The notes: a model not told the origin generated them from the letters alone. Counted from the stretch's first letter, positions 1 through 14,189 are shown. The stretch: DNA of 64,000 bases from Helopsaltes ochotensis (GCA_013400155.1 VXBM01001675.1:1-64000), one strand, 5' to 3'. A program made the numbers and translations.

Positions 1-67
1 ATTCTGTAAAGCAATAAATATGAAAGTATGAAATTATCTATTTTTTAATAATTTCATTTGAAGCATT

Positions 68-180
68 CTGGCCCTGATTCTGGTATGATAGACACTGGTG
101 TATCAGTGAGTGTAAATCTCTTGGCTTCAGATAATGATTGCAATGAATTCTTGAAGAAGTCTTTTGACTGCAATTTTGCA
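68..180. mobile_element. MITE-like relic, one half recognisable
   Basis: 'ctggccctgattctggtatg', 'atagacactggtgtatcagt' and 'gagtgtaaatctcttggctt' match the left half of the palindromic repeat found at 36560 (pattern GGCCAGATTCTG, ACACTGGTGTAAATC, GGAGTAAATCCATTGACTTC). The right half is either lost or too diverged; a weak mirror may exist in 'gaagtcttttgactgcaatt'. Confidence 0.45.
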
Positions 181-1614
181 TGGGTATATATATGACAGGC
201 TGAAAACCTTCCTTAAAAATACAGAAAACAGAGAATTAGAAACATAGACAAAGACCGAGAAAGAAACCAGAAAAAGCAAGGAAAACTGTATGTGAGAAAT
301 GAGGAAAAAATGAACTCACTGTGGTGTGTAAAACAGAAGAAAAAAGATCAGAATGTACCAGAGTCAATGGAAAAGGGAATAAGTCTGGATAGATGGCAGA
401 AAGCCTGAGGGAGGCCTGAAGAAAGAAAACTACAAGGGAAGGTTATCAGAAAAAAAGGAGGGGCTGAAAGAGGAGAAATGTAGGACTAGAAATGATGAAA
501 CTCCTGAACCCACCAAAGAGAAAATTTTTAATTTGATTTTTGAGTTTGAGTCTGGATATTTTCAGTAATTCTACTTAACAGAGGCAAAATGTTTTTAAAT
601 GTATGGGTATGACCTTTTTGAACATTTGTTATTCTTTGTTTGAAAACCTGTGAGTCTGGCTCCTGATGAAAGACTCTCCATTTACTTGTGGAACTAAATT
701 TTGCTTTCAACACCTGTATTTTCCAGAGTAGAAAAACAATTGGTAATCCTTGTAATCTTGCTTCATGAAGACACGATCTGCAAAGAAATGGATGCTGAAC
801 TGTTAATGATTTTTTTTTAAAAAAAGATGTTTTGCCATTAAACTGCATCAACACATGAATACCTATGCATGTGCACAATTGTTTTTCTTCAGACAGGAAG
901 AATACACTACTTAAGTGGTGTGTAACGATTTAAATTAATTTAGCCAGGTTTAATAAGGTATTGCCGACTGATTTTGTTACAAATAAATATTTAAAGAACA
1001 ATTTTCATGTGCAATCAAAGATTAGGAAAAACATCATTTCAATATGCCAAGATTCCTTTAATTTCTGTCTCTCATTTGTCCCCTCGCCCTTGCATCAGTG
1101 GCTAGCTATTAAAGATAAACCGGTTGTAATCATTATTATAATAGATCCCTCCACGTGATCATTCTAAGTGGGTCTAATCCTCTGCTTTTCTTATTGCCTT
1201 GCAATATCCTACTATGGGAATGGAAGAGATGATACAAAGGATTATGAGGCCTGGGTATGAGAAAGGGAGACCAGAGTGAAAGTTACTCTTTCCACACAAG
1301 TGCTTTATAGACATTCAGGTTTCCTACATGGGCTGATAGGGGAAAAAAAAAGCCACATGAAATGAGCCTCTTTAGCACTATGTTTTCTATTGCAATTTTA
1401 CTGGAAACACAAGTTAATTAAAACACATACACACAAAATAGCCTACTTTTGAGTTCTAACTATGAGACAAGGCCATACTGTATGCATACAAACTGCAAGA
1501 AATAATTTATAGGACAAATTCCCCACAAGACCATTCAGGGAGAAAAAAAAAAAAAGAAAACCTAAAAGAAAGAGAGAGAAAAAAAGACCTGGCTCTTGAC
1601 ACTAAAGGCTTAAC

Positions 1615-1920
1615 ATCAAATGCGGCCAGAAATCCATTTTCACAGTTTTATTGCCCATTCTGGACGCTTCATTTCAAAGGGAAAGAATTTGAATTCAGAC
1701 ACATAAAATTCCCTTTGTTCTCTTGCCCTCCAGCCTTTGGTGCCAGTGTGGACGGTCCTGTAGGGAGAGGTTGAGATCAAAAAAAAATTGCAGCTTAGAT
1801 ACCTGGCCCCAAATGATGCCCCTTGGCATTCTTAATTAAATCAGCTTTGCAATAGATTGACAATGCACTGTCAATTGTAATCATTTATATTAGCAAACTG
1901 AGTATTTTGAACACTTTGGA
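1615..1920. promoter_or_regulatory. Candidate conserved non-coding element
   Basis: A repeat-free, complex sequence between A-rich tracts. It contains 'cacagttttattgcccattc', 'ttcttaattaaatcagcttt' and the half-palindromic 'attgacaatgcactgtcaat' (1856-1875: 'attgaca' against 'tgtcaat'). TTAATTAA and the ATTGACA pair resemble homeodomain-type sites. The function is inference only. Confidence 0.27.
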
Positions 1921-4900
1921 AATAACAAGTTTAGTAGACCTGCAAAAAAAAAAGCTATAAAATTTTACCACGACGATCACATATAGTGCATTGGATTGTA
2001 GGTCACGTAACATCTTATCTTAACATTGAATAAAGTTGGTATGATTTTTGCATATCTTTGCCCATCTTAAAGGGCACTCCCACTTAGGTTAATCCATGTT
2101 GTTTTTCTGTGAGATTCAAAACAGGACTTGAGTGTACTGTGAGGGGGTAGGAGAAGGGGACATTGCAGCCTTGTGGTGTAGGGAAGCTTTGTTATAGAGG
2201 AAGGGCCTGATCTGGAGTCCACTGCACTGGAGGGAGGTATTCCCATTGATCTCTGTAGGCTTTGGACCAATACCTGCAGAGATTATTTTCACTGAGAGTT
2301 CTGAGGTACTTTTGATATTAAAATAGGCACAGGCATATTTATAAAAGGAAGATATCTCTTTTGCTAGCGAATGGCATCCCTTCTTGTACTGATGAAAAAG
2401 GTACTTTCTGCTTTCTGCGGTGTTATTTCTTTACGTTTTAGTCTCGTGCTTCTTTCTATTCCACTCAATTTGGAATAGATACAGATCAGCTCTCAGGCTT
2501 CAGAGTATAAATTGATCACTTAGAGAGGTCAGGAAGGCATTTTTTCCTGTCCCCGTATAGTGCTACAGAAGACATTAGAGGTCTGTGTAACAATGCCTGC
2601 ATTTCCACTTTCTGTGGAGTTTATAGCTACTTTTTTCTTTCTTCTTTGTGGAACCCACTGACTCTGATAATAATTTTGCTATAGTGGATTATGTATGATT
2701 TTTGCTTCAAACATTCATGTAAGTTGATTCTGATTTTCCTGTATGAAATACAGCTCTACCATTGGATGTTGGTACTGGATAGCAGTGGACTTGCATTTTA
2801 ACAGTGTTTGGTGGCTGTTAATGGACATTTCTCCACCAAACCTATGGATATGGAAATTTTTTAATTGCTTATTGGACTTATTTATAGAGACACTGTTGCC
2901 AGTTAAACAGAAGCTTTTTCCTAACTTTGAAAAAAAATTATTTACCATAAACTATCCATGGAGTAAGGAAGTTTAATTTTTTATGAGATTAAAAAAAGTT
3001 GTTCTAACTGAGACATACTGATCAGTGTTAGAATTTTCACCATAATTAGAGCACTTTTCCAAGCCTTACATCTTTGAACTTCCAATCCAGTAGGGAGATT
3101 TTGATATTTCTCTCAACCGAACTATTCAAGTTCTTAAGCATTAAGGACCTCACAGACGTTCTAATAATTCATTTGTCCAGAAAGAGGAGGTAGGTAATCT
3201 TAAAAGATAAGAAAGAATCTGAAAAAAAATATTCTGAATTGCCCTGAATTGTGGAAGAACCAGGACCTGCAACTTGAGAACTGGTCTTCAGAATGACCTG
3301 CCATAGGTCCCTCAGAAAGTATTCTTGTGAACTGAGATCAAGAGTTTTCAAGTAAGGATCCATTCACCAAGTATTATACAGAAAAGAAAGTGGCATCTCA
3401 TTTGGTGAGGTCCCTTTTGAAGCATGTCTTGAATGTCAGATTGAACTGCAGCTGGAAGTGAACAGGGGGAGATTTTAAATTCAGATATTCTGCAATATTT
3501 TATCTCACCATGGTGGCAAGCAGGTGGAACATGCTGGAATTTGCAAGAGATTCCAAATAAATGCAAAATTTACCTCATTACAGTAGTTGATCTCTACTAG
3601 ACATCTCTTGGCATGATTTAGACTTTACCATAACATCAGATTTCTGCTGTTGCTGAAGTCACAAAAACATTTTGAAATTCTTCCCCTTCATGTTTCCTTT
3701 TCTACTTCCATTTTTCTCTTAAACTGCTCTTATCTTTCACTTCTCTTTCTTTCTGCTACACTTTTTCTTCTTCCTAAGAATGTATATATTCAATGCAGGA
3801 TATATTATGTCCTGCTTACAGAGCCAGTTGGTTCCTCTAAACATTTGTTCCTCTAAACTGCTTTGTGAGGGCAGTCACTGAACTCTGCAAAGTATTCCTC
3901 TTCTGTTTTTTCACCAACCTCAAATCCCTGAGCAATACCAAGCTTGTATGTCGGGCTGTCCTCTCATTTTAGAATCAGTGGACATTGCCAGGATTTCCAG
4001 TTTGCTTTTAGAAATGGTTCTCATATAGTTCTTGCTTCCCTATTCTAGACTTTCTTCAACCAGACTATACACTTCTTCCAAATCAACCGTGTTTTCCAGT
4101 AGGGAACTTCTGTTTAGCTCTGGGAACTTGCTGAAGTGAGAACTAGTCTCCTTTTATATTTAAACAATAACTTTCCAGCTACAAGAGAACTGAGGAGTCC
4201 AGTAAGTGTTTGGTAGTCCCAATAGCCGTTAACTTTGTGGCACATATCAAAGTGGAGGAGATGGCAACTCCTCAATGGCATTTGTTCCGACACAGTCTCT
4301 TTCCCTGGATTACACAAGGCAGAAATCAAGCAGTTTTTAGTTAATTTCTTGGTACATTTTGAAATCCAATTAGAATTATTAGTGACTTTATAATTCATTA
4401 TTTGTAGGTAATTTATATGTTTCTTTTTACACACTCTGTGAAGGATTAATGACTGTTGACGTAGTTAAGTCCAGTGAATAGTCAATAACTGTAACTTCTA
4501 AATGTCAAGAAAACATGGTGGTGCAATGAATTAAAAAGTATTATACTCTGGAATCATGCTAAACTCACTTAATTTGGGCCTATATTTGCAACTGGGAAAG
4601 TTAGATTTTTTGATAAACCCGTTTAAAGAAAGACAGATTTTTGAAGATAATTTCATTATAGGACAAAAAAAATCTAATGTCTGAAAACTTAAAATATTTT
4701 TACATTTATGACTCAATATTTACAATATTTCAGGTAAAAAATATTGAGATTTTGGCTGTCCCCATTTGAAAAAAATAAAACTACAAAAACCAGAGTAAAA
4801 TAAAACCCCCAGAAACAAGGCATAAAATATCTGCCATCATCCACTACCCATTACAAGCAAAATCTTTACTGAAGTCTATACAAGAAAAAAAAGTTAAAAT

Positions 4901-5489
4901 ACATCCTGGAACAGGACAGCTAACTTTATTTTAATTTTTTTTTTCTTTTAGTGTTACAAGTAGATATCTGTGAGGATTTATTTCCTATGTAGATGCAGTG
5001 GTAATTTAAAATGATAAATCTCTCTGAGACAGCTCTCTGCAACCTTAGTGAAAATGTATGCCTTCAGCTAATTTTCTCCAACAGTCTGGCTTTTCCTTTT
5101 CCAGTTATATTGGCTTCTGAATAGTCCAGTCCTTTGTTTTCCTGGGAGCTCAACTGGAATATTGCTTTTCAGGAAAGATGCAGGGACTTATTTGTCAGGA
5201 GTATCCATGAAAATGATTCCATCAAGCGATTCCTGTGAATATGATTGTAGATGGGTGAATGTTCTCATTTAAACTCTTTCTATCATAACTGTAGTGGAAT
5301 TTTAATGTACATTTTTATTAAATAAGTTGGAAAGAGAACTAAAAAGCCCAGGCCAGAATGAACTCTACCTAAACTGGACTTGTCATCTATATCTGACCTG
5401 CTCTTAGGAATTTTTCCTAAGAAAAATTTTCCAACCATCTCTTTAGGTAACAAAATTTGCAGTTAATATTTTCCGGCTCAATATTTTTT

Positions 5490-5720
5490 GCCTTCTAGCA
5501 AGCAGGTGGCAAACAGGTGATTCCATTTTGCTTTGTAATGTCCTTTTCTGACTCTCCTCTGTTTCTTACTGCCCTGTCCCACAGTCTCTTCGATGACTTT
5601 ACATCTTTTTTCAAGTTGAGAGGACAGCTGGACACAGTATTCCATTTTAGGTTGTATATTACCTGTGTGCCTTGTAGATGACACATTTTTTGTATATATT
5701 GTTTGCATTTTGACGCAACA
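5490..5720 (-). mobile_element. Ancient CR1/L3-like LINE relic
   Basis: The minus strand around 5600-5660 encodes EYCVQLSSQLEKRCKV, which resembles the conserved CR1 ORF2 stretch just after the reverse transcriptase core (family pattern LEYCVQFW followed by a lysine/aspartate-rich segment). On the plus strand 'gctggacacagtattcca' is the usual nucleotide signature of the same place. The remaining flanks are too decayed to align by eye, so the borders are approximate. It appears much older than the other CR1 pieces in the window. Alternatives are a related L3 or X-type LINE. Confidence 0.5.
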
Positions 5721-7081
5721 TGTCACCTTACTCCAGGTGAGTATTCCTAAACCTGACTTTACCTTTGTCCTTGCTGTAGCCAACTTTTTAAGGTCATTAT
5801 TTTATCCAATTTTGAAGTCTAATTCAACAGGTCTGAAGTGTGGTTTAGCTGCATGTCATCTGATGTTTACTGCAAGTACAGTTTATTCCATCTTCAAGTC
5901 ATAAAGGAAATATAAATTAGTGCCACACATATGATAGACCCCGCAGAACATTCAGTGAACCTATTCAGGATGAGAAGAAATCACTAAATATATCTGCTTT
6001 ACTTAGGTTTCACTAATATTTTATTTGCCTGCTTTTCATCCCATGCTGTATGTATTTGGTAAAACTTAGCTGTTATAAGTTGTAATTAAGAACTCTGATG
6101 TAGAAAAAGGGAGATGGGTCATATCAGCCAAGATCTGTTTGTTTTAAACTAAATTCTGGTCCATCTTATGCCAAGAACAAAAATTATACATATTGCATTT
6201 TAATGAAAATTGGACTTTATTATGACAGCTGATCTACATTTAATTATGTTGGTTGTGACTTAGAAGCATATTCAGCTTGTTGGTTTACATGAATTCCTTT
6301 TCTCTTGCCCTTACTCTCCATCCCCCTTGTTTTCCCCTACTAGCCTAGAGTGGAATAAGTGAATCTCTTAGCAAAATAACTGAATAATTGAAAAGTGGCA
6401 TAAAAAATAGCACATCTTATGACTTAAGCTGTATTTGTTTTGGAAGATAAATGAGGTCTGGATGTCTGTTTCTGTTCCAGATAAACGTAATAAAAACCTG
6501 AACTCTACCTATGAATAAAATCCTCTATTTAATATCATTACTGTCTAAACTACTTCATGGGGCCTTGCTGTTTAGTATTTTCAGTATATACATTTTATCT
6601 CAATTCAGCTTTATGTTTCATTTGTTTCTTTCTTCCAATTTTTTCAAATAGAGCATCAGACAGCTCAACTGACAACTCAGCACTGTGAGACAACTCCACA
6701 TCGTTCACAGAGTTTCTCAAATAAGACTGCAGTGAGCTCTGTTAAAAACAACATTTACCATGCATGGTGCAAATATGTCATAGTGTAAAACAGACCAACC
6801 AAGGAAATACTGTGGTAAAATCAATAGCCCGGAACACTATTATGCTTTCTAATGGCCCCCACTGTTTGAGCAGGGCACATGTACACATATTTCCACATTT
6901 CTTATGTCCTATTCATGACTACTGGAATCAAATTACAGTTAGGTCTGCAACAAAGACATAGATTTATATCCTAGACTCCAGGCTCCTCTGAAGCAAAACT
7001 TGTCTGGGGTCTGGAATCCAACCTCAAATCCACTGAATTTGGGGTAGCTTTTCCCTCTGACTCAACCAGCTCTTAGACAGG

Positions 7082-7129
7082 TCTGAAGGGAACAGATCCA
7101 GCTGTTCTGAAGGGAACAGAATCCAGCTC
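7082..7129. repeat. 24-bp direct tandem duplication
   Basis: 'tctgaagggaacaga' plus 'tccagctgt' (7082-7105) is followed directly by 'tctgaagggaacaga' plus 'atccagctc' (7106-7129). It lies at the left edge of a locally GC-richer segment. Confidence 0.92.
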
Positions 7130-7986
7130 AAAGTGGGTATGAGGTTCATTCAAACACGGCTGGCTCTGGTCCTGCACGGTGCTCCTCCCTGGGATGAGAG
7201 GGAGAGAGAGACAGGGGTCCTGGATATGGCAGGCGCTGGGAGCAGAGGGGAACAAGACCCCAGGGATGACAAGTGGAGGTGTAAAACCCCCCATCCCAGA
7301 GGATGTGGATCCCCACTTCTTGGATGACGTGCCTCATTCCTGTTGGAGTGTTTTAGCCAGGAGGAGTAATACACTGAACCCATTAAACAACCCCGTGAGC
7401 TGCAGTCTGTGTGGACACGCAGATCTGGTCATATCCTGCCTTTGGTGACTCATGGCAAACCTCCACACCCTCCAGCCAGTGGGTGTCAGAGGGATCCCTG
7501 TCCTGGAACGCTGGGCTGTGGCAATCAGGAGTGCAGTGCAATCACAGCTGGGATGGCAGCCCTGTTAATCCTTCAGGGACTTTCTGTTTGGGACAACACA
7601 GAGATGCTAATAGTGCTGTGGTGAGACTACAAAGTTGGTAATTTTTTAGATTTTGAAGGGAAAAAAAAAGGTGTATGGTTATGAAAGCATATGCACATTC
7701 TAAGAATTAAATTTGCTCTCGTTTTCATAATATCACACTTTTGAACATAAAACTGGGTCTCTTCTGTAAATTTTATATTTTGGGTTTTTTTTTCTAGACT
7801 CACATAGGAATAAATCTTTACTTCCTAAGAAGTGTAAAATTGTTCCATATGTTTAGCACAAGTCCCTTTGTACAAGACAAATTAACTTTTGTCTGTTGGA
7901 AGGGAAAGTGGTTGAAACCAATCTCATGTGTTTTACCATTTCCTTGTGATTTCTAAGAACTGAGCCTGGAATATGGCACATGAAAT

Positions 7987-8004
7987 AAAAAAAAAAAAAA
8001 AAAA
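7987..8004. repeat. Poly(A), 18 nt
   Basis: A pure A run after 'catgaaat'. It could be an old retroposon tail, but no body is recognisable upstream. Confidence 0.93.
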
Positions 8005-8819
8005 GCTTTGTTAACAGCATTTATGTGTATTTTATATGGAATGTTCTTACATATGCATTATTCTTTGATTTTGTGGACAATATTTAATAAATAATATGAA
8101 ATACCTGTATATTTATAAATAGTCCATCTTTTATAAATGTGAAAGTAAAGACCTTAACTGGGCAAAAATAATGAAACTTTGCATAGTTTAAATCTTTAGC
8201 ATGTGGTCAAAAAATTTAGCAAGTGGGCAGCTAATGACCTAAATTACAAATAAACCTGTCTTTGAATTCAAGAATAGTAAAGGCTCATTATTATAGAGAC
8301 AATTTGTGTGCATAGATATAATTTGTATATATATTTGTTGCATTCTTAAATGCATTTTAGAATCAGTATTTTTAACAACTGGTAAAGGGTGAGGAGAGGT
8401 GGAAACTAATAGGTAATAAGGATCCCAATGGCTAAAATTTCCCCTTACTTAGATTTTTTGTCTTTTTCATATTATATTATTTGTAAGCTTGACAGAAGTA
8501 CTTTATACAAGACTCAGAGGTAAACCCCCCACATTGTATATATTCTGTATTTAAATAATTGAATGCTGGTGGAAAGGTGTGGTTTTGATGAGCTTGCAGT
8601 TTTACATTGAAATCAAATATATTGTAAGCACAGAGAAACATAGCTCGGTGCCCTATGAAGGTCTGGTGTCATGGTCAACACTTGAAATTTGCATAAGAGG
8701 TTATTCAAAAGAGAGGCAGGAGACTTCCCTATTGTATTAACACGGTAATGCAATTCTTTGTGGCTATTATCCTGACCCACATCAGCTCTGCTACACACAG
8801 GGTCTGAGTTTTTATGAGC

Positions 8820-9170
8820 TATAGGCTTTTATGCTGAGATTTTATTAACCTAATTAAAAGTTTTATAAGAGTAAATTATATTTATGTTTGTGTGTCCTAT
8901 TTGCAATCATTAGGGAACCCAGACCACCTCCAGTGACTTCAGAGAGGGCTGGTCAGGTCCCATCTGTGTAAATCTTGTGAGTTGTCATAGAGTCATTGCA
9001 TTTGATTTACATGTGAAACCTGCGGACTGAGCACAAATGCTAACCAGACAGCTGATAAATAACACAATACCAAAGCAACACTTTTGCATTTCTTTAAGTC
9101 CTTTCTTACAGGGACCTCCAAACGTTTTTCAGACCTTAATGAATAACCCTCCTCAGTAAAAAGATCTTGT
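8820..9170. promoter_or_regulatory. Candidate conserved non-coding element
   Basis: Contains 'gattttattaacctaattaa', 'ctatttgcaatcattaggga', 'agagtcattgcatttgattt' and 'acatgtgaaacctgcggact', with no repeat recognised. The mix of homeodomain-like and octamer-like sites is enhancer-like. Not tested by alignment. Confidence 0.25.
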
Positions 9171-10625
9171 TACAATTATATCTACAGCACCGGAATACTA
9201 ATGTATTATAGACCTTATAATGTTTATCAGTTTGGTGCCTGGTAACATCAGTGATGGGCTGAGGCTCATCACACAGGTTTTTTAAACACTAGCCTATCCT
9301 AAGCCTGTCACATTTGCATCAATTGACAGAGTTCTTTAAACTCACCACCTCTCTGCTGAGACATGTCTTTGTAGGTCTGATGCATGTGAAAACCAAATAT
9401 GCTCAAGTTACCCAGGAAGTGACTTAAATTCACTGTGAGTTTCGTTTCTTCTTTGCAACAGTCTAGAGGCACGTATACAGTCAGTTATCAAGCCTGAGCT
9501 GAGGGCTGTGCCCCAGCTGCTTGTGGTTGACTTGCTCATACCCTAAATCTTGTGCTGCTTCAGGTGACGAGCCTTAAAATGAGGTAGCAATTCCAGCTTT
9601 ACAACCATAAACAAAGAGAGGTTGTACAGCAAAATGACTGGATCAGATGTCAAATCCAAAAATAAAGGTTCATTTCCCACTGTGTAGCCATAAGTGCTAG
9701 GAGACCTGCAGCATGACCCAAAAGCAATTTAACGTGGATATTTGGGAAAAAAGTCTCAAGTTATACACAAATGGTTAAAGTTTGCGTGTAAAAATCCCAT
9801 GACTCAGCTACTTCTCATCTGTGTAAGACCCTGATCCACTGTCCAGTAATGCCATGGGGAAGTTTTGCAAGATCTTCCTCTGGAGATACATTGGGATGAA
9901 GTAAGATTTCTCTCTGAGGGCAAGAAGGGAATAATGAGGTTAACAGTGACATCAAGGAGGGAAACCACAGAGGCTGTAACAACCTGCTGCTTGCTGCGAT
10001 GCAAACAGCAAACAGGCACACAGGTTTACACAACCAATAGCCCTGGTCCTTCTGTCACTGTGCCTCTTGATGCACCTCTGACTGTCTCTAGAAAAACCTG
10101 TCAGGATGACCTGTCTGTCTTCTTTATATCCTTTACTTTGGCTTGTTTAGCCCTACTGAGCTCTACTACGACTTCAGTGGCTGCTGGATCAGGCCTTGGA
10201 TTCTCTGTAAACAGTGTTATGCACCCAGGTTAAGCAGCTTCTATGGGGGAAGAAACAGATGCCAGGAGTGTAACAGAAAGAAGCTTTTGAAGAAAAAGTT
10301 GTGAAACAGACCTATTAGCAACCACTACTTACAGGATTGAAAGCCACCTTGATGGTGGGGGGACAGGGACAGCACACAGGGTGACATCAACCATGTGCTG
10401 CACTGGTTGCTGTTCGTGGCTGGGCAAGGGAAACACATGCCAAATTCCTGTCTGTTTTTCAGTATGTGATGTGTATCTTGATATAGTTGCTGTTGATTAT
10501 TTGGAAATATTTACTTTACAAGACATAATGGTTGCTGCAACTATTCTAGGAGCAGGGTTTTGATGGTCACTGTTGCAAAAAAATAACCTCTAGATAGTGT
10601 TGCAATAAATAAAATTAAACCAATA

Positions 10626-10682
10626 TGTATTTATTATTATTGTTGTTTATTATTATCAATAATATGATTATTATTATAGCAG
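10626..10682. repeat. (ATT)n-rich simple repeat
   Basis: An imperfect (TTA/TTG)n tract. It could be the degenerate 3' tail of an L2-type element, but no body is recognisable to its left. Confidence 0.85.
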
Positions 10683-13600
10683 TATTTAATTACTGAAAAC
10701 AAACCAATCAGATTTAGGTATTTTCAGAATTAAAATTGATCATTCAGCTTTTAGTCCACTTATGAATATGGTTTATATTAATATTCATTATGCAATTGCC
10801 TTTTTGTTTTCCTGTAAGATCCAGAGATCAGAGAGTAGGTGGTGTTTATTGAAAAAGTTGCTATTTCATAGATTGTGCTATTTCCATTATTTTATCTATT
10901 CAATTTTAATGTACTTTGATCAATAGGATGGATTATGGTTGCATTTACCTTACAAAAACTTGCTAGTTTGACCTAAAAGTGCTTTTTCATTTTGTTAAGG
11001 TACTTCTTGCATGTTTCTGTAATTAGGATGTGTGCAGAATGAGTAATTCTGCAAATCCAATAGAGGTGCTCCATAAACACTAGAAATTGTCAAGTTTCTA
11101 ATAACACCCATTAGGGTGCTGTCAACACCATATTAATCAATCAAGACCAAATTTTGCCAGGTTCTATTTCCATCACTGTTGGATCAAATGAAGCCTGAGT
11201 CATCGCTAAACAGAACTTTTTACAGTCTTCTGGTTCCTTTGAGCTGTGATGTGAAGTTAGGTGGTTTTCAGCCCAAGTCTTAGGGCACACAGGCTAACAT
11301 CCCAGAATCCTATTGCTCTGGCTCTGGAAGTGTGTGTCCCCTGCATGATGAGTGAAATGCAGAGATGCTGCCTGGTAGCAAAAGGATACCCACATTGTCA
11401 CAGCCAGGGTAAAGTCTGATCAAATCAAATGCTGAGTAACAGGATATAACAGTTTAGTGGAGTTGTGTGCTAACCTGACTGCTCTGCCTGTGATCCTGAC
11501 TCAACTCAAGTGTCCCCCCATGACATTGCCTGGTGGTAAATAGCATCTATCAACTAACAACATGACTGCCAATGCCAGGAAGGAAGGCAGGGCTGAGCAG
11601 TGACATGCTGCAATGGAAATACATGGCAGAGTTGTTCTCCAAGCTGTACTTTCATCATGGCTGTAGGTCGTGGTAGACCAGGATACGTTTTAACAACACA
11701 ACTCCTTTTGGTTTTGCTGCTAACTGAAGTAGGAGATGACTTTCAGAGTGAAAACAGAGCCATTCTCTTAGGCAAGAGAAAAAAAGGAGGGTTGCTGTGG
11801 GAAAGGTAAAATATGTAACTGTAGTCCGATACCTTAGGGAAATGCCTTTGATGCACGTGATGCTGTATTTGGCAGATGATTTTCCTTACCCTGCTTTATC
11901 ATACGCAGTGACATCCTAGACTGCACTTTCTGGGTTTCAAATTTTTGGGCAGTTATGAACAATTATATACCCTTTTTTTTTGCTGCTGGAGTGGAAAAAA
12001 GGGTGAAAAGCAAGTTAGAGAATACCTGAAAATGAGTCAGGAATGTTCTGTGTTTTGCTGGCAACCTGTGGAAGAATGGGAGCAGTTACTAAAGAGCTTC
12101 ACCTTCTGATGGTAAAATAAAATAAATCAAAAACTCCTCTGGTGCATAAAGCTGGAGTCAAAGTGTAACTTAGAGTTTGTTAGATTTTTCACCCATAGGG
12201 AAATTTCAGCCCTGCCACCAAAACAGGCCTTATGGAACAGAGATATGCTAAAAAAAAAAATCAAGATATTTAGGAATTTTGAAATTTTCCTTGCAGATTC
12301 CATAGAGTTGTACTTCATTTTTATGTGGAAAAATGGAAAATTTGAAAGGACAGAACAGGAACACGGTCATGAAAAAAAAAAAATGTACTGTACATAAATG
12401 GTTGTATTTTTTGTGAGAATTGGTTGAAAATACATTCACCAAGAGCTGCTGGTACTTCACCATCAGGTCATTCTGATTCATGGGTAATTTACATTCCCCT
12501 CACAGTGCTTTTCAATAAACAGCTAACTCTGATATATATTATAGTTAATTCTAACAAGCCAGATTTCAAAAGGTTTATCCATCTAGCTAAAATGAACTTC
12601 AGTAATCTTTGAGCACAAAACACCCACATAGGCTATTTGTCTTGGACTTGAGTATTTGGCAAAAAGCCCGACTTAAGCCTTGAGCATGAGAGCTTAGTGA
12701 AAAATGCTGTCATTCCTGGGGTGGGGGTTGATGTCCAGGGCTGACCCCACCCTCTGTATTTAGCTCCGAGCTCCTTGCAACAGCAGAGAAACCGCAACTT
12801 TTTTCATCTGGCAAACCTGTTGCTTGAAAAAGGAAACCACTTCAGTAAAATACTTCAACAATTATAGTACATTTTAATTAGATGTATATCACGTAATAGC
12901 AGCTCAGTTTTTATTAAGATATAAAGTTTCCAAAAGAAACTCAAATGCCAACTCAAGGCCATTCACTGTAAGGGCTTCAGGAGAGACCCTTGATAGTAGA
13001 GGTCTGTCCTTCTACACTTGTGGAATATTGCTGAGCTTTGGCTGTTGGAGCATACTGTGATTTGGTCATAAGAGAGTTGGGTTGGCAGCTAGATGACAGA
13101 CAAAAATGGGCAAAAATGAACACCTCATTGCATCCCACTGTCACATCAGAATAAAGGAGAAAGGATTTAGACTGTCAAAGAGGAGCGAGATAGCAAAACA
13201 GGAAACCTGGAATAGCAGAACTCGTTGCCAGTTCAGGAATGGGACAATACTAACATACAGATGCAGTGGAGGAAACATTTAATCAGAGGGAAATGCCAAG
13301 CCTGGTGAGCTATACCTGCTTCAGACGGTTATCTGATGAGTCTGCTTTTTTCCTTGTATTTTGGCAAGACTTACTTAGCTTGTCTTGCCAGTAAATTCTC
13401 ATCTAATTGAGTTGACAAGCATGGACATTTTTAAATGAAAGTTTCCAATCTGCCACAAATTCAACTGGTTATATTTTATTGTAGTGTAGTGTCTGCCATA
13501 TGAGTTAATATATTGAGTCACTTAGGGCTGCTGAAGAAGAAAGCTGATAAAATATCTTTGCACTGACAGAGAGTAGACCTGTGATCTTTTTAGGTCATTC

Positions 13601-14189
13601 TTTCTGGTACTGTGCTGGCTTTAAACCCCTTGTGTTTGGTTTGGCATAACTGTCTCCTTTCATTATTATTCTCATCCCTAATTCTTTCCTCAGCTTTAGG
13701 CAGTGAGTTCTTGGCTGCGAGTTCCTCCCATCCGTTGCAGTGTCTCATTTGCTGATCATGAAGCTCCAAGAGTGTGTGTTCAAAGAGTCCTACCAATCTT
13801 GAGAAGTCCTGATACCTGCTGGTCAGGCTGAACTCCCATTAAATTTAATAACAGTGAAGGCTTCTCAGTGCTTCTGCAGTTGGAAAGATGAAACCCTAAG
13901 TTGGTAATTATAATTAGATAATTAAGCATTAGATATTATGAAGTATCTTGAAACACCTCTATCTCTCCCTCCCTTTCCCCCCTTGTTGTAGAGACATTTG
14001 CAAAAAGCCTAATATTCTACAATTTCTATTATGTGTGAAATTGTAAATTTATGTTTTATGCTTCTACTTTCATATTTCTGAAGTGTGTGCTTTCAAAATT
14101 AGTTATTAGGACTCTTTTTGGAGGGATTAGAGTCTATTATGTCAGTGAATACAAAATACCAAGCAGTCTTTTGTATGGAAGGTATATCC

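Larger units (their letters stand above)
1..5489. other. Gene-free AT-rich DNA
   Basis: Apart from the MITE relic at 68-180 and the block at 1615-1920, I see only unique AT-rich sequence with short A and T runs (for example near 1335, 1540 and 1945). Open frames are at most 106 codons, lack any domain, and some overlap on both strands (for example 2715-2976), as expected by chance. Confidence 0.8.
5721..14189. other. Gene-free DNA with one GC-richer patch
   Basis: Mostly unique AT-rich DNA. The exception is about 7050-7650, where several overlapping open frames on both strands reflect a higher GC content rather than a gene. The 122-codon plus-strand frame at 9865-10233 has no recognisable domain, and the minus strand is also open there. 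Confidence 0.75.

Noticed and set aside
7073..7641. Cluster of overlapping frames on both strands around 7.1-7.6 kb
   Set aside because: Many simultaneous open frames reflect local GC richness; no domain and no consistent frame.
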